Source: Cyanidium caldarium (lineage: Eukaryota; Rhodophyta; Bangiophyceae; Cyanidiales; Cyanidiaceae). Taken from it: 64,000 nucleotides of DNA. Positions within the stretch are counted from its first letter, which is position 1, and each line of letters begins with the position of its first letter. Shown here one piece after another: positions 1 to 10,631 of the stretch. The stretch is from positions 405,705 through 469,704 of the forward strand of contig JANCYW010000010.1 in the NCBI GenBank assembly GCA_026184775.1, in the 5' to 3' direction. Both the position numbers and the translations under genes were made by a program. Under the pieces are notes generated by a model that saw only the letters and a program-made list of their open reading frames with translations, made no database searches and was not told the origin of the DNA.

Positions 1-188
1 AGCGCGGTGAGGAAATATGGCAGCTGCTGCAGAAGGAGAACACCTACACGTACATGTGCGGCCTGAAGGGCATGGAGTCGGGCATCGACGGGTTCATGTC
101 CGGCCTGGCTGGCAAAGACGGCGTCGACTGGGCCGATTTCAAGAAGCAGCTCAAGCAGAAGAAGCGTTACCTCGTGGAGGTGTACTGA
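1..188 (+). CDS. petH: Ferredoxin-NADP(+) reductase, C-terminal end (partial)
   Basis: This is the last 61 codons of a gene cut by the left edge of the window. It is read in the frame starting at base 3 and stops with TGA at 186-188. FNR transfers electrons from ferredoxin to NADP+ at the end of photosynthetic electron transport in the plastid stroma. The visible residues match the NADP-binding end of plant and red algal FNR: the block [14 protein letters not shown], then GKDGVDW, and the conserved terminal EVY, where the penultimate Val and last Tyr stack at the nicotinamide site. No upstream part can be judged, so targeting and length are unknown. It converges on RAD51, whose stop codon is about 115 bp away. 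The family call is strong because the terminus is diagnostic; the gene symbol follows from the family. Confidence 0.9.
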   Translation, partial: RGEEIWQLLQKENTYTYMCGLKGMESGIDGFMSGLAGKDGVDWADFKKQLKQKKRYLVEVY

Positions 189-302
189 ACGAGCCGCCGC
201 CAGCATGTGGCAGGCGCCGGGGATCCACCGGGTCGGCGTCGCGGTGGCGTTCGCTCCGATTTCACCTCCTCGATGTATTTCTCTTGACGGGGCGAGCGCC
301 TC

Positions 303-1358
303 TCAGTCGCTGGGATCGGCAATGCCGCCCTCGGTGATACTAAAGCCGGTTTCGGACTCGGGCAAGCTGGGCGAGTCGTAAATCTTACAGATTCGGTTCT
401 CCGCGCGTCCTTTTCTAAAGTAGAGGCGCGTCTGACAAGCGTGCGCGATGATGTTACCGCCGATGGGTACGCGCGGGTCGGCAAACATCATGGCGTCGGG
501 TTTGGCCACCACCTGGTTGGTGATCAGCACGGCGACGCCAAACTCGTCGGCGATACGTTGCAGGCCGCGCAAGAAACGCGCCATGTGTTGCTGGCGGGCG
601 GCCAGCTCGCCGCGCCCGGAATAGTCGGTGCGGTAGAGCGCGGTGGCCGAGTCCACCACCACCAGCGCGTACCGACTCTCGCTCATCAGGCCGGCCGCTT
701 GCATCAGCAACTCCATCTGGTGGTCGCTGTTGTAGGCGCGCGCAAAAGCGATGTTGTCCAGCACGTCCTGCGGGTTCAGCTGGAAGCGCTCGGCGATCTG
801 CACGATGCGCTCTGGGCGAAACGTGCCCTCGGTGTCGATGTAGAGTGCCTTGCCTTCGGCGCCGCCTTCGCTCAGCGGCAACTGACAGGTGACCGCCGCC
901 GTGTGGCAAAGCTGCGACTTGCCGGTGCGAAACTCGCCAAACACCTCCGTGATGCTGCCGGTCTCAATGCCGCCCTGCAGCAGTCCATCCAGCTCCTTGC
1001 TGCCGGTCGTCAAGAACACCAGGTCTTTGCGAATACGGTGCACCTCGGTGGCGGTGGTGAATCCCGCCATGACCAACTGCGCGGCGGCCGCCTTAAGCTT
1101 CTCCGCCTTGGCCTCGCTCACTCCCTTGATACCGGTCAGCTGCTTCAGCGTGGCATACACCACCGCCTCTACGCTGTGCAGCCCGCCCTCCTCCCGCAGC
1201 TTTTTGAGGTCCGAGGCGCTGATGCCCTGCTGGCCTTCTAGCGCCGACAAGGGCGTCGGCCCGCACGGCACCGCGTTCTCATCGTTCACCGCGGTCTTCT
1301 CCACCGCCTCCTCTTCATTGTCCTCCATAACAGCAGTGGCCTCTACACGACGTGGCAT
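303..1358 (-). CDS. RAD51: RAD51 recombinase
   Basis: The 351-residue protein matches eukaryotic RAD51 (about 340 aa), the recombinase that forms filaments on single-stranded DNA in homologous recombination. An N-terminal helix-hairpin-helix-like region (around residues 50-100, with a [13 protein letters not shown] block) is followed by the ATPase core. Walker A is GEFRTGKS near residue 138, Walker B lies in the [13 protein letters not shown] block, and the L2 region [10 protein letters not shown] is followed by [10 protein letters not shown]. The C-terminal [10 protein letters not shown] block fits RAD51 better than DMC1, RadA or the RAD51 paralogues, but separation from DMC1 would need a tree. 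The start at 1358 gives a normal length; a second Met lies 10 residues in. It is divergent from the PAP2 phosphatase at 1837. Confidence 0.93.
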   Translation of the reverse strand: MPRRVEATAVMEDNEEEAVEKTAVNDENAVPCGPTPLSALEGQQGISASDLKKLREEGGLHSVEAVVYATLKQLTGIKGVSEAKAEKLKAAAAQLVMAGFTTATEVHRIRKDLVFLTTGSKELDGLLQGGIETGSITEVFGEFRTGKSQLCHTAAVTCQLPLSEGGAEGKALYIDTEGTFRPERIVQIAERFQLNPQDVLDNIAFARAYNSDHQMELLMQAAGLMSESRYALVVVDSATALYRTDYSGRGELAARQQHMARFLRGLQRIADEFGVAVLITNQVVAKPDAMMFADPRVPIGGNIIAHACQTRLYFRKGRAENRICKIYDSPSLPESETGFSITEGGIADPSD

Positions 1359-1836
1359 AATGGGTGAGGGGAGTGGGGTGAAAAGAGGGTACTCAAGCGG
1401 GAGTCTCGGGCGGGGCGATGCGGTGCCCGCGTGCGCAACAACTGCCAGCGCCGCGCGGAGAACGGAGTTGGCGGGAATTTGAATCGACCGCCGTGCGCGT
1501 TACGGAGAGCGGAGAGGCGGGCGAATAGAGGGCTTGTGACGCAGACGGTGCTGAGTGCATCTAGGCACTCTCAAGTGTTGGCCGCGTCAGCCTGGTCATA
1601 TGGCAGTCGCGAGCTCCCATGGTATGCACGACACTGGCGAGCGACGTGTTCCCTTGCATAACGCACTCGCCGGGACTGTGCGTCTCCACCGTGGTGCTCA
1701 CGCGTTTTACGTACCGAGGGAGTGGATATGCGGTGGAGAACGGTGAAGTGCTGCCTGAACAGCGGTTGGTAGCGCTCGGGTCAGCGCCGGCGCGTTTGTT
1801 CGCAGCGCGTGGAGTCTCCGAGGCCATCACCGAGTT
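1359..1836. other. Intergenic region between divergent RAD51 and PAP2 genes
   Basis: These 478 bp separate two divergently transcribed genes and must carry both promoters. Short ORFs here have no recognisable family. I see no tRNA-like arms and no strong repeat. Confidence 0.5.
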
Positions 1837-2889
1837 ATGAACGCCGCGGCACCAGCTGATCGACCCATTTCCGGCTATGCTCCCTCTGCGGCCGTCGCCG
1901 AATTCCCCACCGTCTCGCCATCTCCCGGCGCGGCGGCACCATCCACCCTGGAGTGGGACGGACTGCAGCGGCCTCCGCGGCGGCGTCGCGATCACCGTCC
2001 GTCCACCAGTTCGGCGGTGGCGTACGTCGAGACGCACCTGCGCTCCAGCCTGTGTCTGCTGGCGATATCGTTGGCGGTGTTGTTCATCGGCGTGGGATTG
2101 TCGTTTGGCACGCCGCGCCTCGTGCCCTTTTACGTGAACGACGCGTCGCACTGGCGGCCGCACCGGCCCAACACGGTGTCGTCCCTGACGCTAGTCCTGG
2201 TGGGCCTGCTGGTCAGTCTGCCGATCATGGTGCTGTACGATTATTGGGTTTATACGCAGCGCGAGTCGCGCACGGCTCCGTGGACACACGTGCTCGGGTA
2301 TATCTCGGCGTTCGGGTGGACATTGATGAGCACGCAGTGGATCAAATTGTGGGCCGGGCGGCTGCGGCCGGATTTCGGTGTGCGGTGTCTGGGCAGCGGC
2401 TTTTTCCCGCCCTCCAATTATAGCGCCCTGGTGATCACCTCCAATGCGCAGTGTAAGCTAGGCGGCAGCTCCGAGTCGACGCTCAACCACGGGCGCATGT
2501 CGTTTGTGAGCGGGCACTCGTCCACCGCCATGGTGTTCGCCACCTACTTGGCGGTGTTTCTGACGCGGCGCGCGCAGGCGCTGCATCCTCAGCGCGCCCG
2601 ATGGCTGCTGGTGAACGGCATGTACGTGCTGGCGATGGTGGCGGTGACGCTCGGCGTGGCGGTGTGCATATCGCGCCTAGTGGACAACCGACATTTCCCG
2701 GCGGACGTGGTGGGTGGTGGCCTGCTGGGCGCCGGCTACGCGCTGGGAGTGTTTTTCATGTTCGACGCCAATATGGTGGTGCATTACCAAGCGGAACCGA
2801 CGTCTCTGCCCCAGGTCATGGACGGCACGGTGCCCGCGTACGCCGAACCGGCGTGTGCTGCGAGCACGCTCCCCGAGGATGTGGTGTAA
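1837..2889 (+). CDS. PAP2-type lipid phosphate phosphatase
   Basis: This 350-residue integral membrane protein belongs to the PAP2/lipid phosphate phosphatase family, which dephosphorylates phosphatidic acid and related lipid phosphates. The three signature motifs are visible: KLWAGRLRPDF (motif 1, K-x6-RP), SGHSS in the FVSGHSSTAM block (motif 2), and SRLVDNRHFPADVVGG (motif 3, with the catalytic His and the following Asp). About six hydrophobic segments run from near residue 70 to 310, and the N-terminal 60 residues are low-complexity Pro/Ala. The motif order and length are typical of the LPP branch. The ORF begins at its first ATG, 478 bp from RAD51. Substrate specificity cannot be read from the sequence. 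Confidence 0.88.
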   Translation: MNAAAPADRPISGYAPSAAVAEFPTVSPSPGAAAPSTLEWDGLQRPPRRRRDHRPSTSSAVAYVETHLRSSLCLLAISLAVLFIGVGLSFGTPRLVPFYVNDASHWRPHRPNTVSSLTLVLVGLLVSLPIMVLYDYWVYTQRESRTAPWTHVLGYISAFGWTLMSTQWIKLWAGRLRPDFGVRCLGSGFFPPSNYSALVITSNAQCKLGGSSESTLNHGRMSFVSGHSSTAMVFATYLAVFLTRRAQALHPQRARWLLVNGMYVLAMVAVTLGVAVCISRLVDNRHFPADVVGGGLLGAGYALGVFFMFDANMVVHYQAEPTSLPQVMDGTVPAYAEPACAASTLPEDVV

Positions 2890-3012
2890 ATGGGAGATGT
2901 GGATTGGAAGTAATATGGGATGCGGCGGCGTGGGAGTGCATGCCGTCGACTCCCCCATCACGACATTGCGTCGCTCGCACAGTGAGAGGAGAAGCGGGCG
3001 TGATCGTTGGCC

Positions 3013-4650
3013 CTAGTCTCCGTCATCCTCCCGATATTCCCCATCGAGTTGCGCTATCGCATTCTCCTCCGCATCTTCCGCCGGTTTGCTCCCGCTTGCC
3101 GCCGGCGACGCCGACCCTCCGCAGATACCGCAAGCCACGAGGATCGCTCGCAACGCCAGGCCGAGCAGCGCGGTGGCCACCGCGGCCACTGCCGACCACA
3201 GCCCGCTCAGCAGCGCCATCAGCGTGCAACACAACAACCCGCAGCCGACCACGTACGCCAAACCCCAGCGGCCACCACCGATGCGGAACGGGCGCTCGCG
3301 ACCGGGCCATCGTCGCCGCAACAGCGCCAACGACACAAACTCCAGCGCGATTTTCACGCAGTACAGGGTCGAGTCCATCTGCACCAGCAGATTGAACGGC
3401 AACACCGTGAACGCCGCCGTGCCGAACGCCACCAGCAACACACACACCCACGGAGTGTCGTAACGGACGTGCAGCGCGCCAAGCGATTGCGGCAGCATGC
3501 GCAACCGCACCATCCCGAACAGCGCCCGCGACGAGGTGGCGATGAGGCTGTTGAGCATGCCGGCGGCGCTGCTGAGGCCGCCGAGGCAGAACAGCACGCC
3601 CAGCCACCGACCGCCGGCGATACGGTCGGCCGCCCGGGGCCAGAACGCGTCCCGCCACTCGTCCCAGCGATTGTTGACGGTGACCGACGCGGCGATAGGC
3701 AGCGTGAAGGTGGCCCAGGTGAGCGCCAACACCAACAACATGGCGCGCGGGAACGTGTGTTGCACCTGACGGATCTCGCCGGCCAGCGTAGAGCACGAGT
3801 CGTACCCGCACCAATTCCACAGCGTTGACGCCAGAAACAGGCGCCACTGCACTTGCGCGAGCGGTCGGCCGGCCAGCCAGGCGCGCGGGGCGGTGTGCGC
3901 AACGCCGAGTACCGTGATAATGGCGAACGGAGCCAGCACCAGCAGGGTGAAGGCCACCGCCGCCCAGCCCACCAGGCTCACCCCCAACACGTTCACCGTC
4001 GTGCACAGCGCCAGCACCACCACGCCCGCCAGCCACGACACCGGCGGCGGTAGCGCCGGCCAGGCGCGCGATAGATAGTCGGAGAAGAGGCGCGGAAAGA
4101 GCGCATTGTCCACCAGGGCGTCTGCGAAACTCCACCAGCCGAGCTGAAAGCCCCAGAACGGTCCCAGCGCGGCGTCGACCCAGAGCACGAACCCGCCGTC
4201 CTCGGGCATGAGCGTGGACAGCTCCGAGGCCATCAGCGCCTGCGGCAGCGCCCACAACCACGGCGCCACACACAGGCCGATGAGCGTCAGTAGCGGGCCG
4301 GCAGCACCCAGCATCGGTTCCAATCCGTAGCCGCCTCCGGAAGTCATAAAGAAGATCATGCCCACCAGTTGTAGCAGGCCCAGCGACCGGTGCGGTCGGG
4401 ACGAGGTGCATGAGGAGGCAGGGCGCAAAGTTGAGGAGAATGCAGTATTCGCTGCCAATTCGGGCCGCCCGTCATCGGCAGCAACCGACGACGGCGTCCA
4501 GCCGTGTGCAGCCGTCTTCTCCCCGGTCGTCCAGCGCGCCTCGCCGCGGCGGTCGGCCAGGCCATTGCCCGCCTCCACTGCGGCGACGTCCAGGTCGCCG
4601 TTGGTGTCCGGCTGGGCGACCACTTCGTCCCATCGCACTGACGGGCGCAT
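3013..4650 (-). CDS. APC-superfamily polyamine/amino-acid permease (PUT/LAT-like)
   Basis: The protein has about 12 hydrophobic segments and matches the plant PUT/L-type branch of the amino acid-polyamine-organocation superfamily. The first membrane helices carry the diagnostic SGGGYGLEPMLGAAGP block (plant PUTs have SGGPFGVED..GAAGP). This is followed by PQALMASELSTLMPEDGGFVLWV and GPFWGFQLGWWSFADALVDNALFP, which align well with plant polyamine uptake transporters. I used the ATG at 4650 (545 aa); the frame stays open upstream to 4950 (645 aa), but those first 100 residues are Arg/Ser-rich and look non-conserved. Polyamine against neutral amino-acid transport cannot be decided from sequence alone. 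It is followed in tandem orientation by no operon partner; the USP gene upstream is on the same strand. Confidence 0.85.
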   Translation of the reverse strand: MRPSVRWDEVVAQPDTNGDLDVAAVEAGNGLADRRGEARWTTGEKTAAHGWTPSSVAADDGRPELAANTAFSSTLRPASSCTSSRPHRSLGLLQLVGMIFFMTSGGGYGLEPMLGAAGPLLTLIGLCVAPWLWALPQALMASELSTLMPEDGGFVLWVDAALGPFWGFQLGWWSFADALVDNALFPRLFSDYLSRAWPALPPPVSWLAGVVVLALCTTVNVLGVSLVGWAAVAFTLLVLAPFAIITVLGVAHTAPRAWLAGRPLAQVQWRLFLASTLWNWCGYDSCSTLAGEIRQVQHTFPRAMLLVLALTWATFTLPIAASVTVNNRWDEWRDAFWPRAADRIAGGRWLGVLFCLGGLSSAAGMLNSLIATSSRALFGMVRLRMLPQSLGALHVRYDTPWVCVLLVAFGTAAFTVLPFNLLVQMDSTLYCVKIALEFVSLALLRRRWPGRERPFRIGGGRWGLAYVVGCGLLCCTLMALLSGLWSAVAAVATALLGLALRAILVACGICGGSASPAASGSKPAEDAEENAIAQLDGEYREDDGD

Positions 4651-4974
4651 CCACCGCCGCAACGCAGTTATAGAGGTCCCGTAAATGAACGATCCGGTGG
4701 CCGTTGAGGCAGGTGCACGGACGCTCAACGGTCGCTCTCGCGTCGACGTCCCGTTCGGTTCTCCGGTTCGCTTGCAATGCAGTGAGGAGATTTTACCGAA
4801 GCACATGTGCACGCATCGTGGGACGGGGAATAAGCGTGACGAGTAATGTGCATTGCACTGAGCGCTCCTCGTGGGCCAGAGTCGAATATCCCGCTCTCTC
4901 CCGCCGCAGTACCAAAGTGGGCACTCCCTGACATCGGTCCGTCTTTGCATCCGTGCCTCCGCTGCTCATCCCTT
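4651..4974. other. Spacer between USP 3' end and permease start
   Basis: This 324-bp interval lies upstream of the permease on the minus strand. It contains the possible in-frame N-terminal extension of the permease (to 4950) and presumably its promoter. Nothing else is recognisable. Confidence 0.45.
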
Positions 4975-6585
4975 TCACGCATCGTCGCGCGCGTAGAATA
5001 GCAGATACGCGTCGGCACGCAGCACCTCGCTCAGCAAGCACTCCCGCACATGGCGGTCACTGCAGCAGTACCATCGGGCGGTGTCGACGTCGGCGGTCTG
5101 CTCCGGGGCGCCACACACGTACGCCACGTAATGTCCGAAATGCAACGTGCCGGTGTGCTCCACGACACCACACAGGCGCAGACATATGTCTGGTTCGACA
5201 TCATCCACCAGCGCGCCCACGCGCTGCAGGTCGACGGTGCGCAAGCAGGCGGGGAAGGCGACGGGATCTTCCAGCTTCTCCAGACGACCGCGCGCGGTCT
5301 GGGTGAAGCGCTTCAGATGCAGCACCAGACACTGCGGCAATCGCTCTAGTCGCATGCGTTTCAAGGCACGCAGGGTCGCTGGGCGCTGGTCACCGTTCGC
5401 TTTGGGCGGAGCCGCCTGCTGTCGCTCCACGGCCCTCGGCTGCTGCTCTGCCGCGGCGTGAACCTCCAGCAGCTCGGCGCGCGCCCAATCAGCCAGACAG
5501 TCCAGCAGCGTCAACTCGGTCGATGGCAATGGACGCGACGCTCGCTGCGACGCATGCGGTCGTTTCGGGTCGGTGTCCCGCCCGGCGCCGTTCGGTATCG
5601 GTGTCGCTGCGGCCGCCGACGGCTCGTCCCCATCTTCACCATCGTCGAACAGTGACGACAGGCCCGCACACGCATCCCCATCCTCCTCCTCTTCCTCCGC
5701 AGACGTCGTCGTCGTCGTCGTCGCTGCACGCTTCCCCTGCGCATCTGCAGCGTCGTCTCCGTTCGGCCAGGTCGTCGGCGCCTCCGCCAACTGCGTCTGC
5801 CCGAGATGTCGCTCCAACTCGACCACATTACGTTCTTCATTGCGCCCCCCGCGCATGCACCCGTTGGCGTCGTGATCGCCGTGGCTCACCGGCAACGACA
5901 GCGCCAGACAGTCCTCGCGGCGCACGCTGGGCTTGCCGACGCCCTCCACCGGATCCAGACGGTCCTCCACACGGCATGCAAAAATCTGCCGCACAAAACT
6001 CGGGGGCATCTTGTCGCCCTCACCGTCCTCCGTGTCGCCCTTTCGTCGGTGCTCCTCGTCGTCGATCGCCCACAACAGCGCCAACAGCAGCTCGTGCGCG
6101 TCCTGCTGCGACCAGCCCTGAAATCGCGGCACCCGCGTGCCCACCTCGTGAAACAGTCGCCGCACCGCCTTTTCGGTGGCTCGCGCAGCCGTCGCCACCT
6201 CGTCGTCTCCGCGGCTTTTCGGCTGCTGCTGTAGACCGTTCCACACGCTCAGCACGAAGATGCGCATGGCCAGCGTCAGGCCGCCCTCCTCGCGCACCAC
6301 CCAGTTGATTGCCGATCTGAAAAAGTAGTCCCGCACCGGGCGCACTCGCGCCAAACACTGCATGACTGAATTGAAAAAGCAGGTGTTGCCCAGATTGTCC
6401 AGTCCACACGGCACCGCCTCTAAATCCGGCTGACGGTGGCCGCTCCAGTCACTCACCGCGCCCCCCTTCACGCTGCCCTTGCCCACCGACGCCCCCGACT
6501 GCTTCTTGGTCTTGGCAGTGGCGTGTCGCGCGCCGGCGGCAGCAGCAGCTCGCTTGTGGTTCCGCTTCGCCTTGCCCCGCGACAT
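4975..6585 (-). CDS. Ubiquitin carboxyl-terminal hydrolase (USP family)
   Basis: This 536-residue cysteine protease belongs to the USP/UBP class (peptidase C19), which removes ubiquitin from proteins. The Cys box is GLDNLGNTCFFNSVMQCL at about residues 60-78, with the catalytic Cys in NTCF. The His box near the C terminus reads HTGTLHFGHYVAYV, followed by the WYCCSDRHV and DAYLLFYAR blocks usual in USPs. Between them is a long acidic, Ser/Glu/Asp-rich insertion (around residues 230-340), and the N terminus is a Lys/Arg-rich tract suggesting a nuclear or nucleolar location. The architecture resembles USP16/USP36-like proteins without an obvious ZnF-UBP domain. The start at 6585 leaves 364 bp to the divergent SDR gene. 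Confidence 0.9.
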   Translation of the reverse strand: MSRGKAKRNHKRAAAAAGARHATAKTKKQSGASVGKGSVKGGAVSDWSGHRQPDLEAVPCGLDNLGNTCFFNSVMQCLARVRPVRDYFFRSAINWVVREEGGLTLAMRIFVLSVWNGLQQQPKSRGDDEVATAARATEKAVRRLFHEVGTRVPRFQGWSQQDAHELLLALLWAIDDEEHRRKGDTEDGEGDKMPPSFVRQIFACRVEDRLDPVEGVGKPSVRREDCLALSLPVSHGDHDANGCMRGGRNEERNVVELERHLGQTQLAEAPTTWPNGDDAADAQGKRAATTTTTTSAEEEEEDGDACAGLSSLFDDGEDGDEPSAAAATPIPNGAGRDTDPKRPHASQRASRPLPSTELTLLDCLADWARAELLEVHAAAEQQPRAVERQQAAPPKANGDQRPATLRALKRMRLERLPQCLVLHLKRFTQTARGRLEKLEDPVAFPACLRTVDLQRVGALVDDVEPDICLRLCGVVEHTGTLHFGHYVAYVCGAPEQTADVDTARWYCCSDRHVRECLLSEVLRADAYLLFYARDDA

Positions 6586-6949
6586 GGTGCGGCCGCCCGG
6601 TCAGCCCACCTCCCCCGCCGGCCCGATCCGATGAGAACTGAAAACGAAAAAGACGATCCGCCGATTCCCAACTCAAACCTCCACCACCGCGATCCCGTCC
6701 CCTCCTCAGTCACCGTCCACCGATCGAGTCGCGGTTATGATCACCGGAAGCGTCTCGGCCCGACGAAACGGTCGCCGCTCCCGACGCGAGACGACGCGCG
6801 AGCGCGAACCGATCGATGTCGCCAAACCGCAGCGCCGACGACTCGCCGACGCCCGACCGTCGGGACACTGCCTGCAAACGCGCAGAAGACGTCGACGACG
6901 GAATTGAACTCGATTCTGTCTCTCTTTCTCCCTCTCCTAGGAGTATTCC
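6586..6949. other. Divergent intergenic region, USP / SDR
   Basis: These 364 bp lie between two divergent starts and should contain both promoters. A pyrimidine-rich run (around 6918-6940, TCTCTCTTTCTCCCTCTCC) sits directly before the SDR start. No RNA gene was seen. Confidence 0.5.
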
Positions 6950-7828
6950 ATGTCCTCACCACTCTTGGCGATTGTCACTGGCAGTAACAAAGGCATCGGT
7001 CGGGCTATTGCGCTCCGTATGGCCCGTGAAACGCCGATGCAAGTGGTGGTCACGGCACGGGATGCGGCGCGGGCGAAACAGGCCGCCGAGGAGATGACGC
7101 GGCAGCTGCAGCAGGACGGGGAAGCGGCGACGGCGCCGCCCACATCAGAGTTTTGGCCACATCAGTTGAATTTGCTAGATGGACAGTCGATCGAGCGCTT
7201 CGCCCGATATGTACAGTCGCTGAATCGCCGGGTGGACGTGCTCGTGAACAACGCGGGCATGGCCTACAAGGGCGACGCCTTCAACCGGCAAGTGGCCGAG
7301 GAGACCCTTCAGTGCAACTATTTCGGCACCAAGCACTTGACCGAGCTGTTGCTGCCGCACGTGCAGCCGGACGGTGGACGGGTGGTGATGGTATCGTCGC
7401 GGGCGGGGGCGTTTGAGAAGCTCACCCAGCCGGCGCTGCGCTCGCGCATGCTGGAGGCCACCACGGTGGAGCAGTTGGACGGGTTGGCGCACGAATTTAT
7501 CGAATCGGCAGGCGATGGGACGTATGCCGAGAAGGGCTGGCCGCGACAGACGTACGCGGTGAGCAAAATGCTGCTCACCGCGTACACGGTGCTGCTGGCC
7601 AAGCGGATGGCCCCGACGCACCCGCATCTATTGATCAACGCCATGTGTCCGGGTTATGTCGACACCGACATGACCTCGCACCGCGGCGTCAAGACGACCG
7701 AGCAGGGCGCCGACACTGCCGTGTTCCTGGCTCGGCTGCCACGCGAAGTGGAGCAGCAGCGCGAAATGTACAGCGGGCACTTTTGGGCCGAGCGCCAGCG
7801 CATGGCGCTGCCGAATATTCGTCTGTGA
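6950..7828 (+). CDS. Short-chain dehydrogenase/reductase, carbonyl-reductase-like
   Basis: The 292-residue protein is a classical SDR that resembles carbonyl reductase 1, an NADPH-dependent reductase of carbonyl compounds. The nucleotide-binding TGSNKGIG motif is at residues 9-16, NNAG follows the second beta-strand block (VDVLVNNAGMAYKG), the catalytic Ser is in VVMVSSRAG, and the catalytic pair is in YAVSK. After the active site the NAMCPGYVDTDM block is typical of CBR1-like enzymes. Length and motif spacing are normal. There is no targeting signal, so a cytosolic location is likely. The substrate cannot be inferred. The start is the first ATG after a pyrimidine-rich tract. Confidence 0.9.
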   Translation: MSSPLLAIVTGSNKGIGRAIALRMARETPMQVVVTARDAARAKQAAEEMTRQLQQDGEAATAPPTSEFWPHQLNLLDGQSIERFARYVQSLNRRVDVLVNNAGMAYKGDAFNRQVAEETLQCNYFGTKHLTELLLPHVQPDGGRVVMVSSRAGAFEKLTQPALRSRMLEATTVEQLDGLAHEFIESAGDGTYAEKGWPRQTYAVSKMLLTAYTVLLAKRMAPTHPHLLINAMCPGYVDTDMTSHRGVKTTEQGADTAVFLARLPREVEQQREMYSGHFWAERQRMALPNIRL

Positions 7829-7948
7829 TGAGGCAGTCGCCCATCGGGAGAGGATATAGCGCTGCACGTAAAAGAAGCGATGGATCGTATGGCATCAACG
7901 GGCATGGCGGCATCTTTAGCGGATACCCAATGCCAACTCTTGTCTGCC

Positions 7949-9077
7949 TCAGGCGGCGAATCGGCGCTCGTGCGAGAGACGTGGCGTGCTGGCCGCGGCT
8001 CCGTCACTGCCGGTCGCCGCCGACGTCGTCCCGCCGCCACCAAGCGTATGCCGTGACGACCGCGGCAACTGTTTGGCGATGCGCGCCTGGATGCGCTTCC
8101 CGAACGGGGTGTTCTTCAGCTCCGGCAGGTGCGGCTGAATGCTCTCGCACAGCGCCTCCAGCTCGGGCGCTATCGCTAGCTGCAGCGCGCGCTGAATAAC
8201 ATAGTTGCCGTACGGGTCGAACAGCAGTAGACGCACACTGTGCGGCGTGGCGGCCGCGGCAGTGCCCTCTGCTCCGTAGATCAGCTCCCGGATCAGCAAC
8301 CGCCGGTGATCCACCTGCGCCTGCTGCAACACCTTCTCCACCACGTTGGAGCTGAACTTTTGCGTCGACAGCTCCAGCAGGTGTCCGCGAATCTGCTCCA
8401 CCACCGCATGCGTGTACGGCGCCTCGTTCAGGTTCAACACATACTGGATGACGTAGTTGCCGAACGGGTCTTGAATTAGCTCCAGCGCTCGCGACACGAT
8501 TGCCGCACACAGTCGCGCCCGCTGGGCAGGAGTGGCGTGGTCCAGGCAACGCTGCAACACGCAACAGCCGTGGCGATGGGTGGCCAGCTGGTGACAATGC
8601 GCAACCGCCTCATCATAGAGGAACTGTTTGCGGGGCGTGTCCAGCCGTTGCAGACATCGCTGCACGACGTGATTGCCATTCACGTCGCACATCAACGACA
8701 CGCAGTAGGGCGCCAGCGCGTTGCACAGCACTTGCGTCTGTTCGGGCGATGACGCGCACTCCACCATGCGCTGGACGGCGCGGGTGCCGTGCGCGTTCAT
8801 GCTGACCGTGGCCAGGTAGGCGGCGCTCTGTTGCAGCAGCTGCAGTTTCTGCTCGTCGGTGCAGTGCTCGAACAGCTTCTGGCACAGGTAGTTGCCGAAC
8901 GGGTCTTGCATAAGCTCCACATAGTGCGGCAGACACTGGTGAAAGATGCGGTCGATGTCTTCGCGGCGGCCCTGTTCGATTTTGGCCTGCAGGAAGCGGC
9001 CGCCGTGCTGGTCGCGCGCCAACGCCACGATCTGATCGGCGCTGATGGCGATGGCGTTGAGGCCACCGGCATCCAGA

Positions 9078-9108
<31 letters not shown>

Positions 9109-10363
9109 TATTGCTATTGTTCCCCGCGGCGGATACCTCGAGCGGTGGTCGCGGTGCACCAGAAGCCGACGCCCCGGGCTGCAGCGTGTAAGCGTGCGGG
9201 GCACTCGGCACGGGCGGGCCTTGTAGGTGTCGCTGCTGCTGAAATCGCGACGGGTGTCGCGACACCGGTGGCGAGGTCGCCAGGCCGCCTCGCGGCATCG
9301 CATACGGGGCGGCTGCGGTAGCGGCCGTCGGCGCGGCAAAAGCCGGCGACGGTGTTACGGCACTGTATCCACCGTGACCGTTGTACCGTAAGTATCCACG
9401 CGAATAAGGCACGCTTGACGGCTCCAGCTCGGCTCGACGGTAGCCGTGCCGTGCCACCTCGCCGACGTCCTGGTGATCCCAGGGCGCCGTCGGCGCGCCC
9501 ACTCCCGCTGGCATGGACGTCACCGTGGGCATCACCGCGACGGCGTTCGTTGAGGCCACCGGTGGCGTAGGCGCCGGGCGCGGCGAGATGGTGCTCAGCT
9601 GCACCGGTGGCGAGGCCAACAAACTCGCCGGCGGCGATTGCCACACGCCGGCGTCCACTTGGCTGCCGACGGCATCCGACGAGCGTCGCTCGGCGCTGCC
9701 CGCCAGGTCACCGTCGGATCCTTCGCGGTCCAACTGTGAGGCCAGCTTGAGCGACTCGCGAAAGATCAGGTTCTCCACCGATGCATCGCTGTCGTTGCGC
9801 CGCAACAACGTTGCCGCAAACGGTAACGGCCGCGGGCGCACCAGGTTTTGAGGGTTCGCGGTCGACGCACCGGACAGCGTCGTCGCGTCGACCGGCTCGG
9901 CGGTATCGTGCATCAGCGCCGGGAAAGCCTCAGCAGTCGCCCTGCCCGACCGCTCCCGACGGGTCACATCCGCCGCGAACGCTTCAAACTCTCCCCGCAG
10001 GATCGACGGATCCAGCGGCGGTGGCAGTTTCGCGTTGCCCTTGAACTCGTTGTAGAATGACTCGTAGTCCTCGTCGGCGCGAATGTCTCGCACCGTGAAC
10101 CACAGCGGCTGCATTCCAAACGCCGCCGAAACGCCCAGATCCGGCGGCGCCGACAGCGGCCGCGCGCCCACGTAATCCGTCGGCGGAGTCAGCGGCGGCG
10201 AGGTGGCTGGCGCAAACGCCCCCGCCAACGGCACACGGTCTGCCGCGCCCACCGTCACGTCCGACGGCGCCGCCGCCCATCGATTCGACGACGCCGACGA
10301 AGCCGACTCGGCACTGGGAACCGCTGCCGACGGCGGCAAGTAGTGTCGACGTTCGTCGGCCAT
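7949..10363 (-). CDS. Pumilio/PUF-family RNA-binding protein
   Basis: An 804-residue protein with a C-terminal Pumilio homology domain that binds 3' UTRs to repress or localise mRNAs in the cytoplasm. Eight PUF repeats follow one another from about residue 450 to 780. They are marked by repeated [59 protein letters not shown] and [12 protein letters not shown] blocks, the classic specificity helices. The N-terminal half is low-complexity (Ala, Pro, Ser) with a glycine run from a (GCC)n tract near 9075-9108. The chosen ATG at 10363 gives MADERRHYL; the frame is also open to a Met at 10429. The RNA target is probably UGUA-like by family, which is inference. It is divergent from the release factor gene. 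Confidence 0.93.
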
Positions 10364-10631
10364 GCCGCTCAACCGCCGCGACTCCCGCCCCCCGGCTAGT
10401 ATACACCTTGCTCTACGTACAAACCGCAATCACCACCACAACCACTCTTGCTACGTATGCAGCACCTCTACACGGACGCGGCAAGCCGTCCCACCGACTT
10501 GTGCCCGCAGACAACTACCAAAACGTTACTCGCTGACCCGTTACGTTTCCGTGCGGTCGGTTGACCGTTCCGACTGTGGCGCTTGCCCGCGGCGAATTCC
10601 TGGCGCGGAGCGGCCCGTGAATTCAATCAAC

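Noticed and set aside
303-1358. Calling the recombinase DMC1
   Set aside because: The C-terminal block and the L2 region fit RAD51 slightly better; the two cannot be fully separated by eye, so RAD51 was kept as the more parsimonious call.
3007-3828. A 273-codon plus-strand ORF opposite the permease
   Set aside because: Antisense to a multi-span transporter with clear family blocks; its composition is Arg/Gln/His-rich, as expected of a shadow.
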